Part shown: one piece after another, positions 26,198 to 35,451 of the stretch
How positions within the stretch are numbered: position 1 is the stretch's first letter
How the letters are laid out: every line of letters starts with the position of its first letter
From: Natronobiforma cellulositropha
Lineage (GTDB): Archaea; Halobacteriota; Halobacteria; Halobacteriales; Natrialbaceae
Direction: 5' to 3'
Length of the DNA: 64,000 nt
Assembly: GCF_025629245.1 (NCBI RefSeq)
Contig: NZ_JANZXN010000015.1
Coordinates: 228,614-292,613, forward strand
Made by a program: the position numbers and the translations under genes
Notes under the pieces: generated by a model
What the model saw: the letters and a program-made list of their open reading frames with translations, nothing else
What the model was told of the DNA's origin: nothing
The model's database searches: none

Positions 26198-27616
26198 ATG
26201 GAATACACGCGACGATCGGTACTCACTGGTGGGGGAGCCGTGGCGGTCGGTGGGGTGGCGGGCTGTCTCGAGCCACCGGGTGCGAGCGGGGCAGCAACCG
26301 GCCCGGAGTCGGTGTTCGCCTCCTTCTTCACGCTCGCCGACTTCGCGCGAAACGTCGCCGGCGAGGAGTTGGCCGTCGAGAACGCGGTCCCGCCGGAACG
26401 CCACGGCCACGGCTGGGAGCCACGGACCTCGCTCGTCCCGGACATCCTCGAGTCGGACGCCTTCGTCTACCTCGACGTCGAGGGCTTCCAGCCCTGGGCG
26501 GAGACCGCCGCACGCGAGATCGAACGCGAGTACGAGGGCGAGGTGGCACTCATCGACGCGCTCGCAGGAATCGAGTTACTCGAGTACGACGGCCACGACC
26601 ACGGCCACACACACGACGAGCGGATCGAGGACGCGGACGTAGACGAACTCGTCGTGATCGACCGTGCGGACGACGAGGCGGTTGCCGACGCCCACTACGG
26701 CCACTGGCACGGGTCGCTGCCGGCCGTCCCGCTCGGGAGCCACGTCTCACTCGGTGCGGTGTTCACCGACAGCGACGGTGTGGCGTTCTCACTCGAGGGT
26801 GCGTACGCGTTCGACGCGAGAGCCGAGGGTGGGAGTGACGTCCTCGAGATCGACTCCCACGGCGACCACGTCCACCTCCGAGGTGTGGAGAGTGGAACGA
26901 CGCTGGTCGTCTTCGAACTCCGCGAGGATGGCAGCGTCGTCTGGGAGGCCCCGCCGCTCGAGGTGGCCGTCGGCGAGGCGGACGGGGCGGACGGGGCGGG
27001 TGGCGACGGCCACGGCCACGGAGACGGTGGTTATGGACACAGCCACGGCGATGGGGATCACGGCCACAGCCACGGCGAGTACGACGCGAAGTTCTTCTCC
27101 GACCCGGTGTTAGCCCAGCGCGGCGTCGCGAACATCCGCGACGGACTGATCGACCTCGACCCGGCCAACGAAGCCGTCTACGAGGAGAACGCGGCCCGCT
27201 ACATCGAACGGCTCGAGGACCTCCACGAGCGCTTCGAGCGCGCACTGGCCGAGCGCGACCACGACGTGGTCGTCCTCGCCGGTCACGACTCCTTCCAGTA
27301 CCTCGGCGCGCGCTACGGCTTCGAGATTCACACCCCGGTCGGACTCTCCCCCGACGCACAGCCCTCGAGCGGCGAGATCGCAGAGACGGTCGAGTTGATC
27401 GACGAGGAGGGACTCGCGTACGTCCTCTGGGACTACTTCGACGGCGACCGCCTGGCGGAAGCCATCGTCGCCGAATCGAGCGCCGAGGAGGCGCTGATGG
27501 TCTCACCCGCCGAGAGCATCGTCGAGTCCTGGGAGGAGGCGGGCTACGGCGACTACCTGGGCCAGATGGAGGAGATTACCCTGCCCGCGCTCGAGAAGGC
27601 GCTCGGTGCGCAGTAG
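26198..27616 (+). CDS. ZnuA-like metal-binding lipoprotein, probably nickel
   Basis: The 472-residue product has a twin-arginine lipoprotein signal (RRSVLTGGGAVAVGGVAGC) and the two lobes of a TroA/ZnuA metal receptor (ASFFTLADFARNVAGEELAV; RHGHGWEP; VLAGHDSFQYLGARYG). Between the lobes, residues about 140-255, sits an inserted beta-rich domain with its own His motifs (HYGHWHG, HGDHVHLRG). A Gly/Asp/His tract (about 270-292) follows. The second-lobe HFWLDP motif of zinc receptors is changed to KFFSDP, so one usual ligand is missing. Adjacency to nikR and urease argues for nickel. No permease or ATPase for it is in the window. Confidence 0.85.
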   Translation: MEYTRRSVLTGGGAVAVGGVAGCLEPPGASGAATGPESVFASFFTLADFARNVAGEELAVENAVPPERHGHGWEPRTSLVPDILESDAFVYLDVEGFQPWAETAAREIEREYEGEVALIDALAGIELLEYDGHDHGHTHDERIEDADVDELVVIDRADDEAVADAHYGHWHGSLPAVPLGSHVSLGAVFTDSDGVAFSLEGAYAFDARAEGGSDVLEIDSHGDHVHLRGVESGTTLVVFELREDGSVVWEAPPLEVAVGEADGADGAGGDGHGHGDGGYGHSHGDGDHGHSHGEYDAKFFSDPVLAQRGVANIRDGLIDLDPANEAVYEENAARYIERLEDLHERFERALAERDHDVVVLAGHDSFQYLGARYGFEIHTPVGLSPDAQPSSGEIAETVELIDEEGLAYVLWDYFDGDRLAEAIVAESSAEEALMVSPAESIVESWEEAGYGDYLGQMEEITLPALEKALGAQ

Positions 27617-27911
27617 TGTCCGGGACCGTGTACATACTCGTACCGCTGACGCGCGCGACGCTCGAGGCGGCCGTTCTGTCTGTTTCTCGACGACTGCTGT
27701 TCACGTCCTGTCGGTAGAGACGAACGCCGTCGTCCGGGTGGACGACGAGCCGACAGTCGAGTTACATCTGTGCGAGGTGCTACCTGGACGTTTGTGTCTC
27801 CCCAGGCCGTGTGACAAACGTGCGTCCAAAATATTAGGACGGTTATCTCATCACCTATTGTAACAGGAAAGGAATATTCACGGGTAGAGATTGTATTCTC
27901 TGGTGCAAAGC

Positions 27912-27920
27912 CTTTTATAT
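27912..27920 (+). promoter_or_regulatory. TATA box of the urea transporter operon
   Basis: CTTTTATAT is 28-36 bp before the ATG of the leader ORF at 27948. Just upstream is AGAGA-N6-TCTCT (27886-27901), and GTGTACAC, a perfect palindrome, sits at 27939-27946 by the transcription start. The rest of 27617-27947 holds no gene that I accept. Confidence 0.55.
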
Positions 27921-27947
27921 CAACCCTATTTTCCACAAGTGTACACA

Positions 27948-28031
27948 ATGAGCGATCATATGTGGGATATGGGCCGAATGGTTTGCTACGAATGTCCGAA
28001 TGTCGAAACTGCAAGCGGTGACCGTGCATGA
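27948..28031 (+). CDS. 27-residue leader ORF coupled to urtA
   Basis: The frame starts at an ATG about 30 bp after a good TATA box and encodes a 27-residue Met/His/Cys-rich peptide beginning MSDHMWDMGRMVCYEC. Its TGA overlaps the urtA ATG as ATGA. Because the transcript would start at or just before this ATG, it is the first start codon a leaderless-type ribosome would meet, and urtA would be reached by reinitiation. The Cys-X-X-Cys and His/Met residues could bind metal. Whether it is a regulatory leader peptide or a functional small protein is not known. Confidence 0.5.
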   Translation: MSDHMWDMGRMVCYECPNVETASGDRA

Positions 28032-29290
28032 ACGGACGACTCTCTCGCAGGGCGGTTCTCGCGGCAGGTGGTGCGGGTGGGCTCTCGGCGCTGGCTGGCT
28101 GTACGGCGGACGGTGGTCTCCTCGGCGGCTCCGACGACGACGACGGGCCACCGACGATCGGTGTGCTCGAGGATCGCTCCGGGACGTTCGCGCTCAACGG
28201 CGAGTCGAAGTGGCAGGCGTCGCTGCTCGCCGTCGAGGAACTCAACGAGGCGGGTGGCGTCCTCGGCGAAGAGATCGAAGTGTTCGACCCGGACCCGCAA
28301 TCGGACAACGAGCGCTACCGTGAACTCACCAGAGAGGCGATCACCGACGAGAACGTCGTCGCCCTCTGGGCGGGCTACTCGAGTGCGACGCGCGAGGCGA
28401 TCCGTCCGATCGTCAACGAGCACGACCAGCTGTACTTCTACACGACGCAGTACGAGGGCGGCGTCTGTGACAGTACGATCTTCCCGGTCGGGGCGACGGC
28501 CCGCCAGCAACTCGGCGCGGTAATTCCGTACATGATCGAGGAGTACGGCCCACGCATCTACACGATCGCTGCCGACTACAACTTCGGCCAGATTTCGGGT
28601 GACTGGGTGAAGATCTTCGCCGAGGAACACGGCGCGGAAGTCGTCGCCGAGGAGTACATCCCCCTGGAGGAGACCGACTTCGGTTCGACGATCAACAACA
28701 TCCAGGGCGAGGACCCGGACTTCATCGCCTCGATGCTCGTCGGCAACGAACACGAGAGTTTCTACAGCCAGCGCGCCGACAACGAACTCGAGATCCCGAT
28801 GGCCTCCTCGACGACGATGGCCCAGGGCTACGAACACCTGCGTATCGATCCGCCGGGGCTGACCGACGTCTACGTCGGCGTCAACTACATGGAGGAAGTC
28901 GAGACAGACAGCAGCCAGGAGTTCGTCGACGCCTTCTACGAGAAGTTCCCGGACGCCCCCTACATCAACCAGGAGGCCCAGAACAACTACTTCTCGGTCC
29001 ACATGTGGGCCGAGGCCGTCGAGGCCGTCGGCACCTTCGACCAGGAGGAAGTCATCGCCCACCTCGAGTCAGGCGTCGAGGTCGACGCCCCGGAGGGAAC
29101 GATCGAACTCGATCCGGCGACCCACCACATGACCCACCACATGCGCGTCGGCCACGCCGACGAGAGCCACGAACTCGAGTTCTTCGAGGAACAGTACATC
29201 GAACCGTCGTTCCTCCACGAGGTGGGCTGTGACCTGACCGAGACGCCCGAGCAGACCCAGTACGAACCCGAAGACTTCTACGATGTTTGA
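28028..29290 (+). CDS. urtA: Urea ABC transporter substrate-binding protein
   Basis: The 420-residue protein begins with a twin-arginine lipoprotein signal (LSRRAVLAAGGAGGLSALAGC) and an acidic linker, so it is anchored outside the membrane. The body is a periplasmic-binding type I fold with the UrtA/FmdD signature (IGVLEDRSGTFALNGES, LYFYTTQYEGGVCD, VGATARQQLGAVIPYM, YNFGQISGDW). The family binds urea or short amides; adjacency to urease points to urea. The C-terminus has a His-rich stretch (THHMTHHMRVGHADESHE). It overlaps urtB by 8 nt. Confidence 0.93.
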   Translation: MNGRLSRRAVLAAGGAGGLSALAGCTADGGLLGGSDDDDGPPTIGVLEDRSGTFALNGESKWQASLLAVEELNEAGGVLGEEIEVFDPDPQSDNERYRELTREAITDENVVALWAGYSSATREAIRPIVNEHDQLYFYTTQYEGGVCDSTIFPVGATARQQLGAVIPYMIEEYGPRIYTIAADYNFGQISGDWVKIFAEEHGAEVVAEEYIPLEETDFGSTINNIQGEDPDFIASMLVGNEHESFYSQRADNELEIPMASSTTMAQGYEHLRIDPPGLTDVYVGVNYMEEVETDSSQEFVDAFYEKFPDAPYINQEAQNNYFSVHMWAEAVEAVGTFDQEEVIAHLESGVEVDAPEGTIELDPATHHMTHHMRVGHADESHELEFFEEQYIEPSFLHEVGCDLTETPEQTQYEPEDFYDV

Positions 29291-30179
29291 GTTCGACCTC
29301 TACAGAGTACTGAGCTTCGCGTTCCAGTTCCTCGATAGCTTCGCGGTGATCGTCCTCGCGACGGTCGGTCTCGCGATCATCTTCGGCATGATGGGCGTGA
29401 TCAACTTGGCCCACGGGGAGTTCATCCTCGTCGGGGCCTACGCCACGACGCTCGCGTTTCACGCCGGTGCGCCGCTCGTGCTCGCGATGGTCATCGGCGT
29501 CGCCATCACGACCGTCTACGGCGTCATCTTAGAGCGGACGATCATCCACCGCTTCTACGGGCGACTGCTCGATTCGATGGTCGTCACCTTCGGGATCAGC
29601 ATCGTGATGATTCAGCTGACACGGATCGCCTTCGGGAACTCACTGCCCCAGATCAGCACCCCGTTCAGTTCGATCGGCTTCGGGCCGTACTCCTACTCGA
29701 CCTACCGGGTCGCACTGGCAGGCGTAGCGCTGCTCACGCTCGTCAGCCTCTACTGGCTGTTCACGCGAACCGACTTCGGCGTCCGCGCTCGAGCGACCAT
29801 GCAAGACGCGGACACCGCGCGCAGCATGGGTGTCGACACCGATCGGATGTACACCTCGACGTTCGCCATCGGGTCGGCGCTCGCCGGACTGACCGGCGCA
29901 CTCTACGCACCCGCGAGGTCGATGAACCCGGAGATGGGATCGGGCTTTCTCGTCGAGGCGTTCGTCGCCGTCGTCGTCGGCGGTCCCTCCGTCCTGCTCG
30001 GAACGCCCCTCGCGGGCGGTCTCCTCGGGGCGGTCAACGCGGGCTTTACGACCCTCGGCGGGACCTTCATCGGCCAGGTCGCGATGCTCGTCGCCGCGAT
30101 CCTCGCCATCAGGCTCATGCCGAACGGGATCACCGGCCTGATCGAGACGATCCGTCAGAAGCGGAGGGAACGCGCATGA
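29283..30179 (+). CDS. urtB: Urea ABC transporter permease UrtB
   Basis: The 298-residue membrane protein belongs to the LivH/UrtB family (GLAIIFGMMGVINLAHGEF near residues 30-50, then ARATMQDADTARSMGVDTDR as the ATPase-coupling loop). It has about eight helices. It is shorter than cyanobacterial UrtB, which has an N-terminal extension. It forms the membrane channel with UrtC and overlaps it by 4 nt. Confidence 0.93.
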   Translation: MFEFDLYRVLSFAFQFLDSFAVIVLATVGLAIIFGMMGVINLAHGEFILVGAYATTLAFHAGAPLVLAMVIGVAITTVYGVILERTIIHRFYGRLLDSMVVTFGISIVMIQLTRIAFGNSLPQISTPFSSIGFGPYSYSTYRVALAGVALLTLVSLYWLFTRTDFGVRARATMQDADTARSMGVDTDRMYTSTFAIGSALAGLTGALYAPARSMNPEMGSGFLVEAFVAVVVGGPSVLLGTPLAGGLLGAVNAGFTTLGGTFIGQVAMLVAAILAIRLMPNGITGLIETIRQKRRERA

Positions 30180-31258
30180 GCGGGCGTCCGACCACGTCGG
30201 TCGTCGGCCGAGTCCGTGGCCGGCTCGAGGGACCGAACACGATGGGGAACACCAACGGGTTCTGGATCGCGTTCGCGTTCGCGGTGCTCGTCTTCGCCGC
30301 CTATCCCGTACTGTTCGGCGCGTCGGCGGCGAACCGCATCGCCATGTTCCTCGTCTTCGCGCTGCTCGGCGTGAGCCTCTGTTTCATCTGGGGCTACTGT
30401 GGCATCCTCAGCTTCGGACAGGTCGCCTTCTTCGGCGTCGCAGGCTACACGTTCGGCATCGTGACGATCAACGTCACGAACTACACCGGAATGACGCTCG
30501 GGATCGTGACCGCCATCGGCGTCTCGACGCTGTTCGCGGCCGTCCTCGCCTACTTCATGTTCTACGGCGGCGTCCGCGACGTCTACGTGACGATCATGAC
30601 GCTCGTCGTCGCCATCGTCTTGCACACGTTCATGCAACAGACCGCGGGCAGCGAGTGGGCCATCGGCGACGCCCGCCTCGGCGGCTTCAACGGCATGGTC
30701 GGTATCGGCAACCTCGGTATCGGCGTCGGCGACGTAGGAATCACCTTCGACGGCGTCGCGTTCTACTACGCCGCACTGGCGACCGTCGTCGCCGTCTACC
30801 TCGGCCTGCGCGTCCTCGTCAACAGCCGCTTCGGCTACGCGATGATCGCGACGCGCGAGGACGAAGACCGGACCGAGATGTTCGGCTACGACACGACCTT
30901 CATCAAGTTCGTCACGTTCACCATCGGCGGCGCTATCGCCGGTCTCAGCGGCGTCCTGTTCGTCACCTGGGGCAACTACATCGACCCCAGCCAGTTCGCG
31001 ATCACCGCCGCCGCCATGCCCGTCATCTGGGCGAGTATCGGCGGTCGCGAGTCGATCATCGGCACCATCGCCGCCGCCATCGCCATCCAGACGCTCGAGT
31101 TCCAGTTCCACGACCAGTGGGCACTCGTCATCGTCGGGAGCACGCTGGTGCTCGTCATCGTCCTGTTGCCGAACGGCATCGCGCCTGCAGTCAGGGACGT
31201 GCTCGTCGAACACCGGCGCCCAGCATCGCCCGCCCCCAGCGAGGAGGTGGGTGACTGA
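30176..31258 (+). CDS. urtC: Urea ABC transporter permease UrtC
   Basis: The 360-residue LivM/UrtC-type permease has about nine helices, the family motif [20 protein letters not shown] and the coupling loop [21 protein letters not shown], plus the [17 protein letters not shown] segment typical of UrtC. The stop shares one base with the start of urtD (TGATG). Confidence 0.94.
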   Translation: MSGRPTTSVVGRVRGRLEGPNTMGNTNGFWIAFAFAVLVFAAYPVLFGASAANRIAMFLVFALLGVSLCFIWGYCGILSFGQVAFFGVAGYTFGIVTINVTNYTGMTLGIVTAIGVSTLFAAVLAYFMFYGGVRDVYVTIMTLVVAIVLHTFMQQTAGSEWAIGDARLGGFNGMVGIGNLGIGVGDVGITFDGVAFYYAALATVVAVYLGLRVLVNSRFGYAMIATREDEDRTEMFGYDTTFIKFVTFTIGGAIAGLSGVLFVTWGNYIDPSQFAITAAAMPVIWASIGGRESIIGTIAAAIAIQTLEFQFHDQWALVIVGSTLVLVIVLLPNGIAPAVRDVLVEHRRPASPAPSEEVGD

Positions 31259-32037
31259 TGAGCGTCAGCGACCCGACGATCAGGACGACGCCCGCGGTCG
31301 AAGAGACCGGAGAGACCTCCTCGCGCATCCTCCAGACGCGCGGGTTACGCAAGCAGTTCGGCGGTCTGGTCGCCACCGACGACGTCGACTTCGCCGTCGA
31401 AGAGGGCGAACTGCGCTGTCTGATCGGACCCAACGGCGCGGGCAAGAGTACGTTCCTCAAACTCGTCACCGGCCGTCACGAACCCACGGCGGGTTCGATC
31501 TACTACGACGGGATGGACGTCACCGACCTGCCGACGCACGAACGCGTCGACCGCGGCATCAGCATGAAGTTCCAGGTCCCGAGTCTCTACCCCGAACTCA
31601 GCGTCCGCGACAACGTCAGGATCCCGCTCCAGCGCGTCGCCACGCCCGGTGAGTTCGAAGCGCGCACACGCGAGACCCTCGAGCGGTTCAACCTACTCGA
31701 GGAGATCGACACCGTCGCCGCGAACCTCTCACACGGCCAGCAACAGCGCCTCGAGATCGGGATGGCGATGACGCTCGAGCCGAAACTCATGCTGCTCGAC
31801 GAACCCGTCGCGGGGCTGTCGATCGAGGAGACCGCAGAGATCGCCGACCTACTCGAGGCCTTACGCGCCGAAGAGGAGGTCGCGTTCGTCGTCATCGAAC
31901 ACGACATCGACTTCGTCGAACGCATCGCCGACCGGGTGACGGTGCTCCACCAGGGAGCGATCTTCACCGAGGGAACGATCGAGGAGGTCAAAGCCGACCC
32001 GGCGGTCAGGCGGATCTACCTGGGGGAGGGAGCCTAA
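31258..32037 (+). CDS. urtD: Urea ABC transporter ATPase UrtD
   Basis: The 259-residue LivG/UrtD-type ATPase has Walker [10 protein letters not shown], signature [14 protein letters not shown], Walker [11 protein letters not shown] and the switch His in [10 protein letters not shown]. The LSHGQQQ-LEIGM signature and the [16 protein letters not shown]-loop are characteristic of UrtD. It ends in TAATG, sharing a base with urtE. Confidence 0.94.
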   Translation: MSVSDPTIRTTPAVEETGETSSRILQTRGLRKQFGGLVATDDVDFAVEEGELRCLIGPNGAGKSTFLKLVTGRHEPTAGSIYYDGMDVTDLPTHERVDRGISMKFQVPSLYPELSVRDNVRIPLQRVATPGEFEARTRETLERFNLLEEIDTVAANLSHGQQQRLEIGMAMTLEPKLMLLDEPVAGLSIEETAEIADLLEALRAEEEVAFVVIEHDIDFVERIADRVTVLHQGAIFTEGTIEEVKADPAVRRIYLGEGA

Positions 32038-32735
32038 TGCTCGAGATCGAGAACCTGAGCGTCTCCTACGGGAAGACGCCGATCCTCAGAGACGTCGACG
32101 TCAGCGTCGACGCCGGCGAAGTCGTCGGCATCATGGGGAAAAACGGCGTCGGCAAGACGACGCTGGTGAAGGCGATCATCGGCTTACTCGAGGCCGACGC
32201 GGGGACGATCCGGTTCGACGGCCGGGACGTGACCGACGAACGCGCGGACGAGCGCGCCAGGCGGGGAATCGGCTACATCCCGCAGGGACGGGACGTCTTC
32301 CCCGAACTCACGGTCGAACAGAACCTGAAGATGGGCGAGACGATCAACGAAGCGAGTGAGACGCTCCACTACGACACCGTCTACGAGTACTTCCCGATCC
32401 TCGAAGAGCGCCGCAGCCAGAAGGCGGGGACGATGAGCGGCGGCCAGCAACAGATGCTCGCGATCGGGCGCGCGCTGGTCGGCGACCCGAAACTCCTCTT
32501 GCTCGACGAGCCATCGGAGGGGATCCAGCCCTCCATCGTCCAGGATCTCACGCGCGATCTGCGTGAACTGAGTGCGGACCTGGGAACGACGATCCTCTTC
32601 GTCGAGCAGAACCTCCACGTCGTCCAGAACCTCTCTGAGCGATGTTATGCCATCGACAAGGGGACCATCGTCGACGAACTCGAGGGCGACCGCCTCGCCT
32701 CTCGAGACGAGGTCGCCGCCTACCTCGCGGTGTAG
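32037..32735 (+). CDS. urtE: Urea ABC transporter ATPase UrtE
   Basis: The 232-residue LivF/UrtE-type ATPase has Walker A GKNGVGKTT, a PQGRDVFPELTVEQNL Q-loop, signature MSGGQQQMLAIGRAL, Walker B LLLLDEPSEGIQPS and FVEQNLHVV. The SEGIQPS sequence after Walker B is typical of UrtE. It closes the operon. Confidence 0.94.
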   Translation: MLEIENLSVSYGKTPILRDVDVSVDAGEVVGIMGKNGVGKTTLVKAIIGLLEADAGTIRFDGRDVTDERADERARRGIGYIPQGRDVFPELTVEQNLKMGETINEASETLHYDTVYEYFPILEERRSQKAGTMSGGQQQMLAIGRALVGDPKLLLLDEPSEGIQPSIVQDLTRDLRELSADLGTTILFVEQNLHVVQNLSERCYAIDKGTIVDELEGDRLASRDEVAAYLAV

Positions 32736-32736
32736 G

Positions 32737-32967
32737 CTACGCGCTCGAGCGCGCCGCGACGGTCATCTTCTCGACCTGTCTGAACAGCAAGAGGGAGCCG
32801 ACGAGTCCGACGGCCAACAGCTGTGCGACCGTCGGGTCGTGTCCCTGGAGGGAGAGGACGTGGCCGATGGCGACGTAGACGACGAGTGAGAGGAGCAGCG
32901 TCTGGCCGAACCAGACGAACGCGTGCCACAGCCAGCCTCGAGCCCGCGGTGTGGATGTCGGCTGCAC
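32737..32967 (-). CDS. Small membrane protein
   Basis: A GTG-started frame encodes 76 residues with two hydrophobic segments (TLLLSLVVYVAIGHVL and VAQLLAVGLVGSLLLF) and a basic C-terminus. A minus-strand TATA-like GATATAATTC lies at about 32999-33008, 30-40 bp upstream. It is convergent with urtE, 1 bp apart. No family is recognised. Confidence 0.6.
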   Translation of the reverse strand: MQPTSTPRARGWLWHAFVWFGQTLLLSLVVYVAIGHVLSLQGHDPTVAQLLAVGLVGSLLLFRQVEKMTVAARSSA

Positions 32968-33056
32968 GTGTATCGTCCGCAGAATTGTCGGAGTGGTGAA
33001 TTATATCTTGCGCTCGCTCGAGCGGCGGCCGTCCGACGAACCCAGAAGAGAGGGTC

Positions 33057-33596
33057 TCAGGAGAGGCGTGCTGCCAGGTCCGCCTCGGTGATGATGCCGA
33101 CGGTCTGACCGCCCTGGGTGATCATGACCGCCTTGTAGTGGTCGAGCAGGTTGCTGATCTCGTCGAGCGTGGCGTCTTTCGACACCGTCGGAAAGCTCTC
33201 GTCCATGTGGCGCTCGACGGATTCGTCCCGGGCCTCCTCCTCGAGGTGTGCGAGACTACCCTGGCTGATCGACCCGACGGGGATGCCGTCCTGGATCACG
33301 GCTAGCTGGGAGTAGGCCTCGTTCGCCATGCGCGAGGCGGCGACGCTCACCGGGTCGTCGGGAGCGACGCTCACGACCTCCTCGTGCATGAGGTCTGCGG
33401 CGCGGATCACGTCGCTCTCTGCGGTCTCGAGTGCGTTGACGATGCGCCGGAGCGTCGAGAGCCGCGGATCGACGTCGCCGCCTTCGATGCGGGCGATCAA
33501 CGGCTGCGAGACGTCGGCGCGGTCTGCGAGTTCGCTCTGGGTCAATCCCAGATCGGTCCTCCGCTGGCGGAGGTCGGCGGGCGTCGGCAGTTCCAT
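33057..33596 (-). CDS. HTH and CBS-pair regulator
   Basis: The 179-residue protein has an N-terminal Xre-type helix-turn-helix (LRQRRTDLGLTQSELADRAD, then SQPLIARIEGGDVDP) followed by two CBS domains (about 65-120 and 125-178). This architecture is common in haloarchaea and methanogens; CBS pairs usually bind adenosyl ligands. The start is ATG 33596; an ATG three codons earlier is possible. The target genes are unknown. Confidence 0.92.
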   Translation of the reverse strand: MELPTPADLRQRRTDLGLTQSELADRADVSQPLIARIEGGDVDPRLSTLRRIVNALETAESDVIRAADLMHEEVVSVAPDDPVSVAASRMANEAYSQLAVIQDGIPVGSISQGSLAHLEEEARDESVERHMDESFPTVSKDATLDEISNLLDHYKAVMITQGGQTVGIITEADLAARLS

Positions 33597-33670
33597 GTAT
33601 CTCAATAACCACGGGTTATAGAAATGTGTTTGGGTCGGTGCGAAGTTCGGGTGACCGACGCGGGCGACGC

Positions 33671-34027
33671 TCAGTCTTCGTCCTCGGATACCTCGAAGAC
33701 GTCGACGACCGAGAGCGGGACGTCCCGGAGCGCGCCACCGATCTCGCTCTTGGCGATGCGGGATGCGTGCTCTTCGCCCTCCGCGTTGAAGATGTCGATC
33801 TCGAGGGCGAGTCCGACGAGGGCGGTGTTGGCGGCGATGAACGCCGAGTCGAACGGTTCGCCACAGGCGGGACAGCCAGTCGCCCCGACTTCGACCTCGA
33901 CGTACTCCATGTTCGAGTTGTTCAGTCGCTTCCCAGCTTCGCTGACGGCGACCCCGATGGCGTCGTCGATCTCTTCGACGTCACGGACGAGCCACGCGGC
34001 CTCCATCCCGACCAGATAGTTTCCCAT
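33671..34027 (-). CDS. UPF0212 (DUF555) family protein
   Basis: The 118-residue protein matches the archaeal UPF0212/DUF555 family over its whole length (MGNYLVGMEAAWLVRDVEEI, then GCPACGEPFDSAFIAANTALVGL). The CPAC pair suggests a metal or redox site. The function is unknown. The ATG at 34027 is fixed by the conserved MGNYLV start; upstream in-frame sequence is not conserved-looking. Confidence 0.93.
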   Translation of the reverse strand: MGNYLVGMEAAWLVRDVEEIDDAIGVAVSEAGKRLNNSNMEYVEVEVGATGCPACGEPFDSAFIAANTALVGLALEIDIFNAEGEEHASRIAKSEIGGALRDVPLSVVDVFEVSEDED

Positions 34028-34378
34028 ACACTCACCTGTGCTCTCAGCCCTTTCTTGCTTTGCGGTTCGTCCGTCGCGACCAGACCCCCTTCGAAGACGG
34101 CCGCGCGTGGGAGGAGTATACACGGCACACACTGCCTCTCGAGGACGATTTCCGGCGCGCACGAGAGGAGAATTATGGAGATAACTTACGCGAAAGGCTC
34201 GAGTCGATTCGTTCCCACATACGTGTGGTGCTGACCGAATCCGGTTTCAGTTGACCCGAAGACAACCACAGTTGAATCGCACGACGGCGGCGACCCGAAC
34301 TGAGGTTTACAATCATTATAAATTCTGGATGTCCAAAACGGTTATGTATCCCCTGCTGCTCGAGTCGGGCGAACGCCG

Positions 34379-34558
34379 ATGAAATCCCGCGTGTACTGCG
34401 CGAGCCTGTTCGCACTGTATCAGCTGACCATCGCCCTCGGTATCTTCGTGATGCCGCTGGCGATCGCCGCCCACCAGGTCGGCTACACCCTCCCGATCCA
34501 CCGGCTGCTCACGAACGTCGGTGAGAGATACGAGAACGCGCAAGCAACGATGGCCTGA
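34379..34558 (+). CDS. 59-residue single-helix membrane protein upstream of psmB
   Basis: The frame begins MKSRVYCASLFALYQLTIAL and continues with a hydrophobic helix to about residue 32, then TLPIHRLLTNVGERYENA. It resembles short conserved haloarchaeal proteins of the form LYALYQL...GVTLPVHR that I recall without a known function. A TATA-like GTTATGTATC lies near 34341-34350, about 30 bp before the ATG. It ends 128 bp before psmB and reads in the same direction. The rest of 34028-34378 holds no gene I accept. Confidence 0.75.
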   Translation: MKSRVYCASLFALYQLTIALGIFVMPLAIAAHQVGYTLPIHRLLTNVGERYENAQATMA

Positions 34559-34652
34559 GACCGATAGGAGACTGTTCTTCGAGTTCCACCAAACCGAAGA
34601 GCCGTGGCTCCCGTTCGATCGGTAGCGGAGAACGTACGTAGTGAACGCCGAT

Positions 34653-34660
34653 GTTTTATA
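34653..34660 (+). promoter_or_regulatory. TATA box of psmB
   Basis: GTTTTATA is 26-33 bp before the psmB ATG, fitting a leaderless transcript. Confidence 0.6.
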
Positions 34661-34685
34661 CCGTCCCGGTCGTTAGTGATGCACA

Positions 34686-35417
34686 ATGCGAACGCCCAGA
34701 TACGATTCCGACTTCTCCAGCACGCTCGAGCAGTTGCGCGACGAGCCGAATCCCTACGACCCCGAGCTCGGTGCGCTCCCCCAGAACGACCGCTCGCACG
34801 GCGAGCTGGACAACGTGAACAAGACCGGGACCACCACCATCGGCATCTCCACTGCCGACGGCGTGGTCATCGCGACGGACATGCGCGCGAGCCTCGGCGG
34901 CCGGTTCGTCTCGAACAAGAACGTCCAGAAGGTCGAACAGATCCACCCCACCGCCGCACTCACCCTCGTCGGCAGCGTCGGCGGCGCTCAGTCGTTCATC
35001 TCGAGCCTGCGCGCGGAGGTCAACCTCTACGAGTCCCGCCGTGGCGAGACCATGAGCATCAACGCGCTCGCGACGCTCGCGGCCAACTTCGCCCGCGGTG
35101 GCCCGTTCTTCGCCATCCACCCCATCCTCGGCGGTGTCGACGACGAGGGCAGCCACGTCTTCAGCATCGACCCCGCCGGCGGCTGTCTCGAGGACGACTA
35201 CACCGTCACTGGCTCCGGGATGCAACTCGCCTACGGCCACCTGGAACAGGCCTACGAGGAGGACCTCTCGAACGAGGAGGCGATGACCATCGCCGCCCGC
35301 GGCATCAAGTCCGCCGCCGAGCGTGACACCGGCTCCGGCAACGGTGTCTTCCTCTGTGAGATCACCGAGGAGGGCGTCGAAATCCACGGCCACAACGACT
35401 TCGACGACGTCGTCTAA
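34686..35417 (+). CDS. psmB: Proteasome beta subunit
   Basis: The 243-residue precursor of the catalytic 20S subunit has a 48-residue acidic propeptide. Autocleavage would occur at Gly48-Thr49 in NKTG-TTTIGISTADGVV, leaving Thr49 as nucleophile. The catalytic Asp in DMRASLGG and Lys in FVSNKNVQKVEQI are present, as is the SGSGMQLAYG segment. It assembles with PsmA rings and PAN ATPases, which are not in this window. Confidence 0.97.
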   Translation: MRTPRYDSDFSSTLEQLRDEPNPYDPELGALPQNDRSHGELDNVNKTGTTTIGISTADGVVIATDMRASLGGRFVSNKNVQKVEQIHPTAALTLVGSVGGAQSFISSLRAEVNLYESRRGETMSINALATLAANFARGGPFFAIHPILGGVDDEGSHVFSIDPAGGCLEDDYTVTGSGMQLAYGHLEQAYEEDLSNEEAMTIAARGIKSAAERDTGSGNGVFLCEITEEGVEIHGHNDFDDVV

Positions 35418-35451
35418 CTGGATCGAAGCCACGAACCGCCCGTTTTCCCGC

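Noticed and set aside
27606..27863. An 85-codon frame after the metal receptor
   Set aside because: It overlaps the receptor 3' end, has mixed composition and no recognisable domain.
34060..34254. A 64-codon plus-strand frame with a protein-like sequence
   Set aside because: It starts at TTG, has low third-position GC, no promoter at the right distance and no recognised family. It remains a weak possibility.
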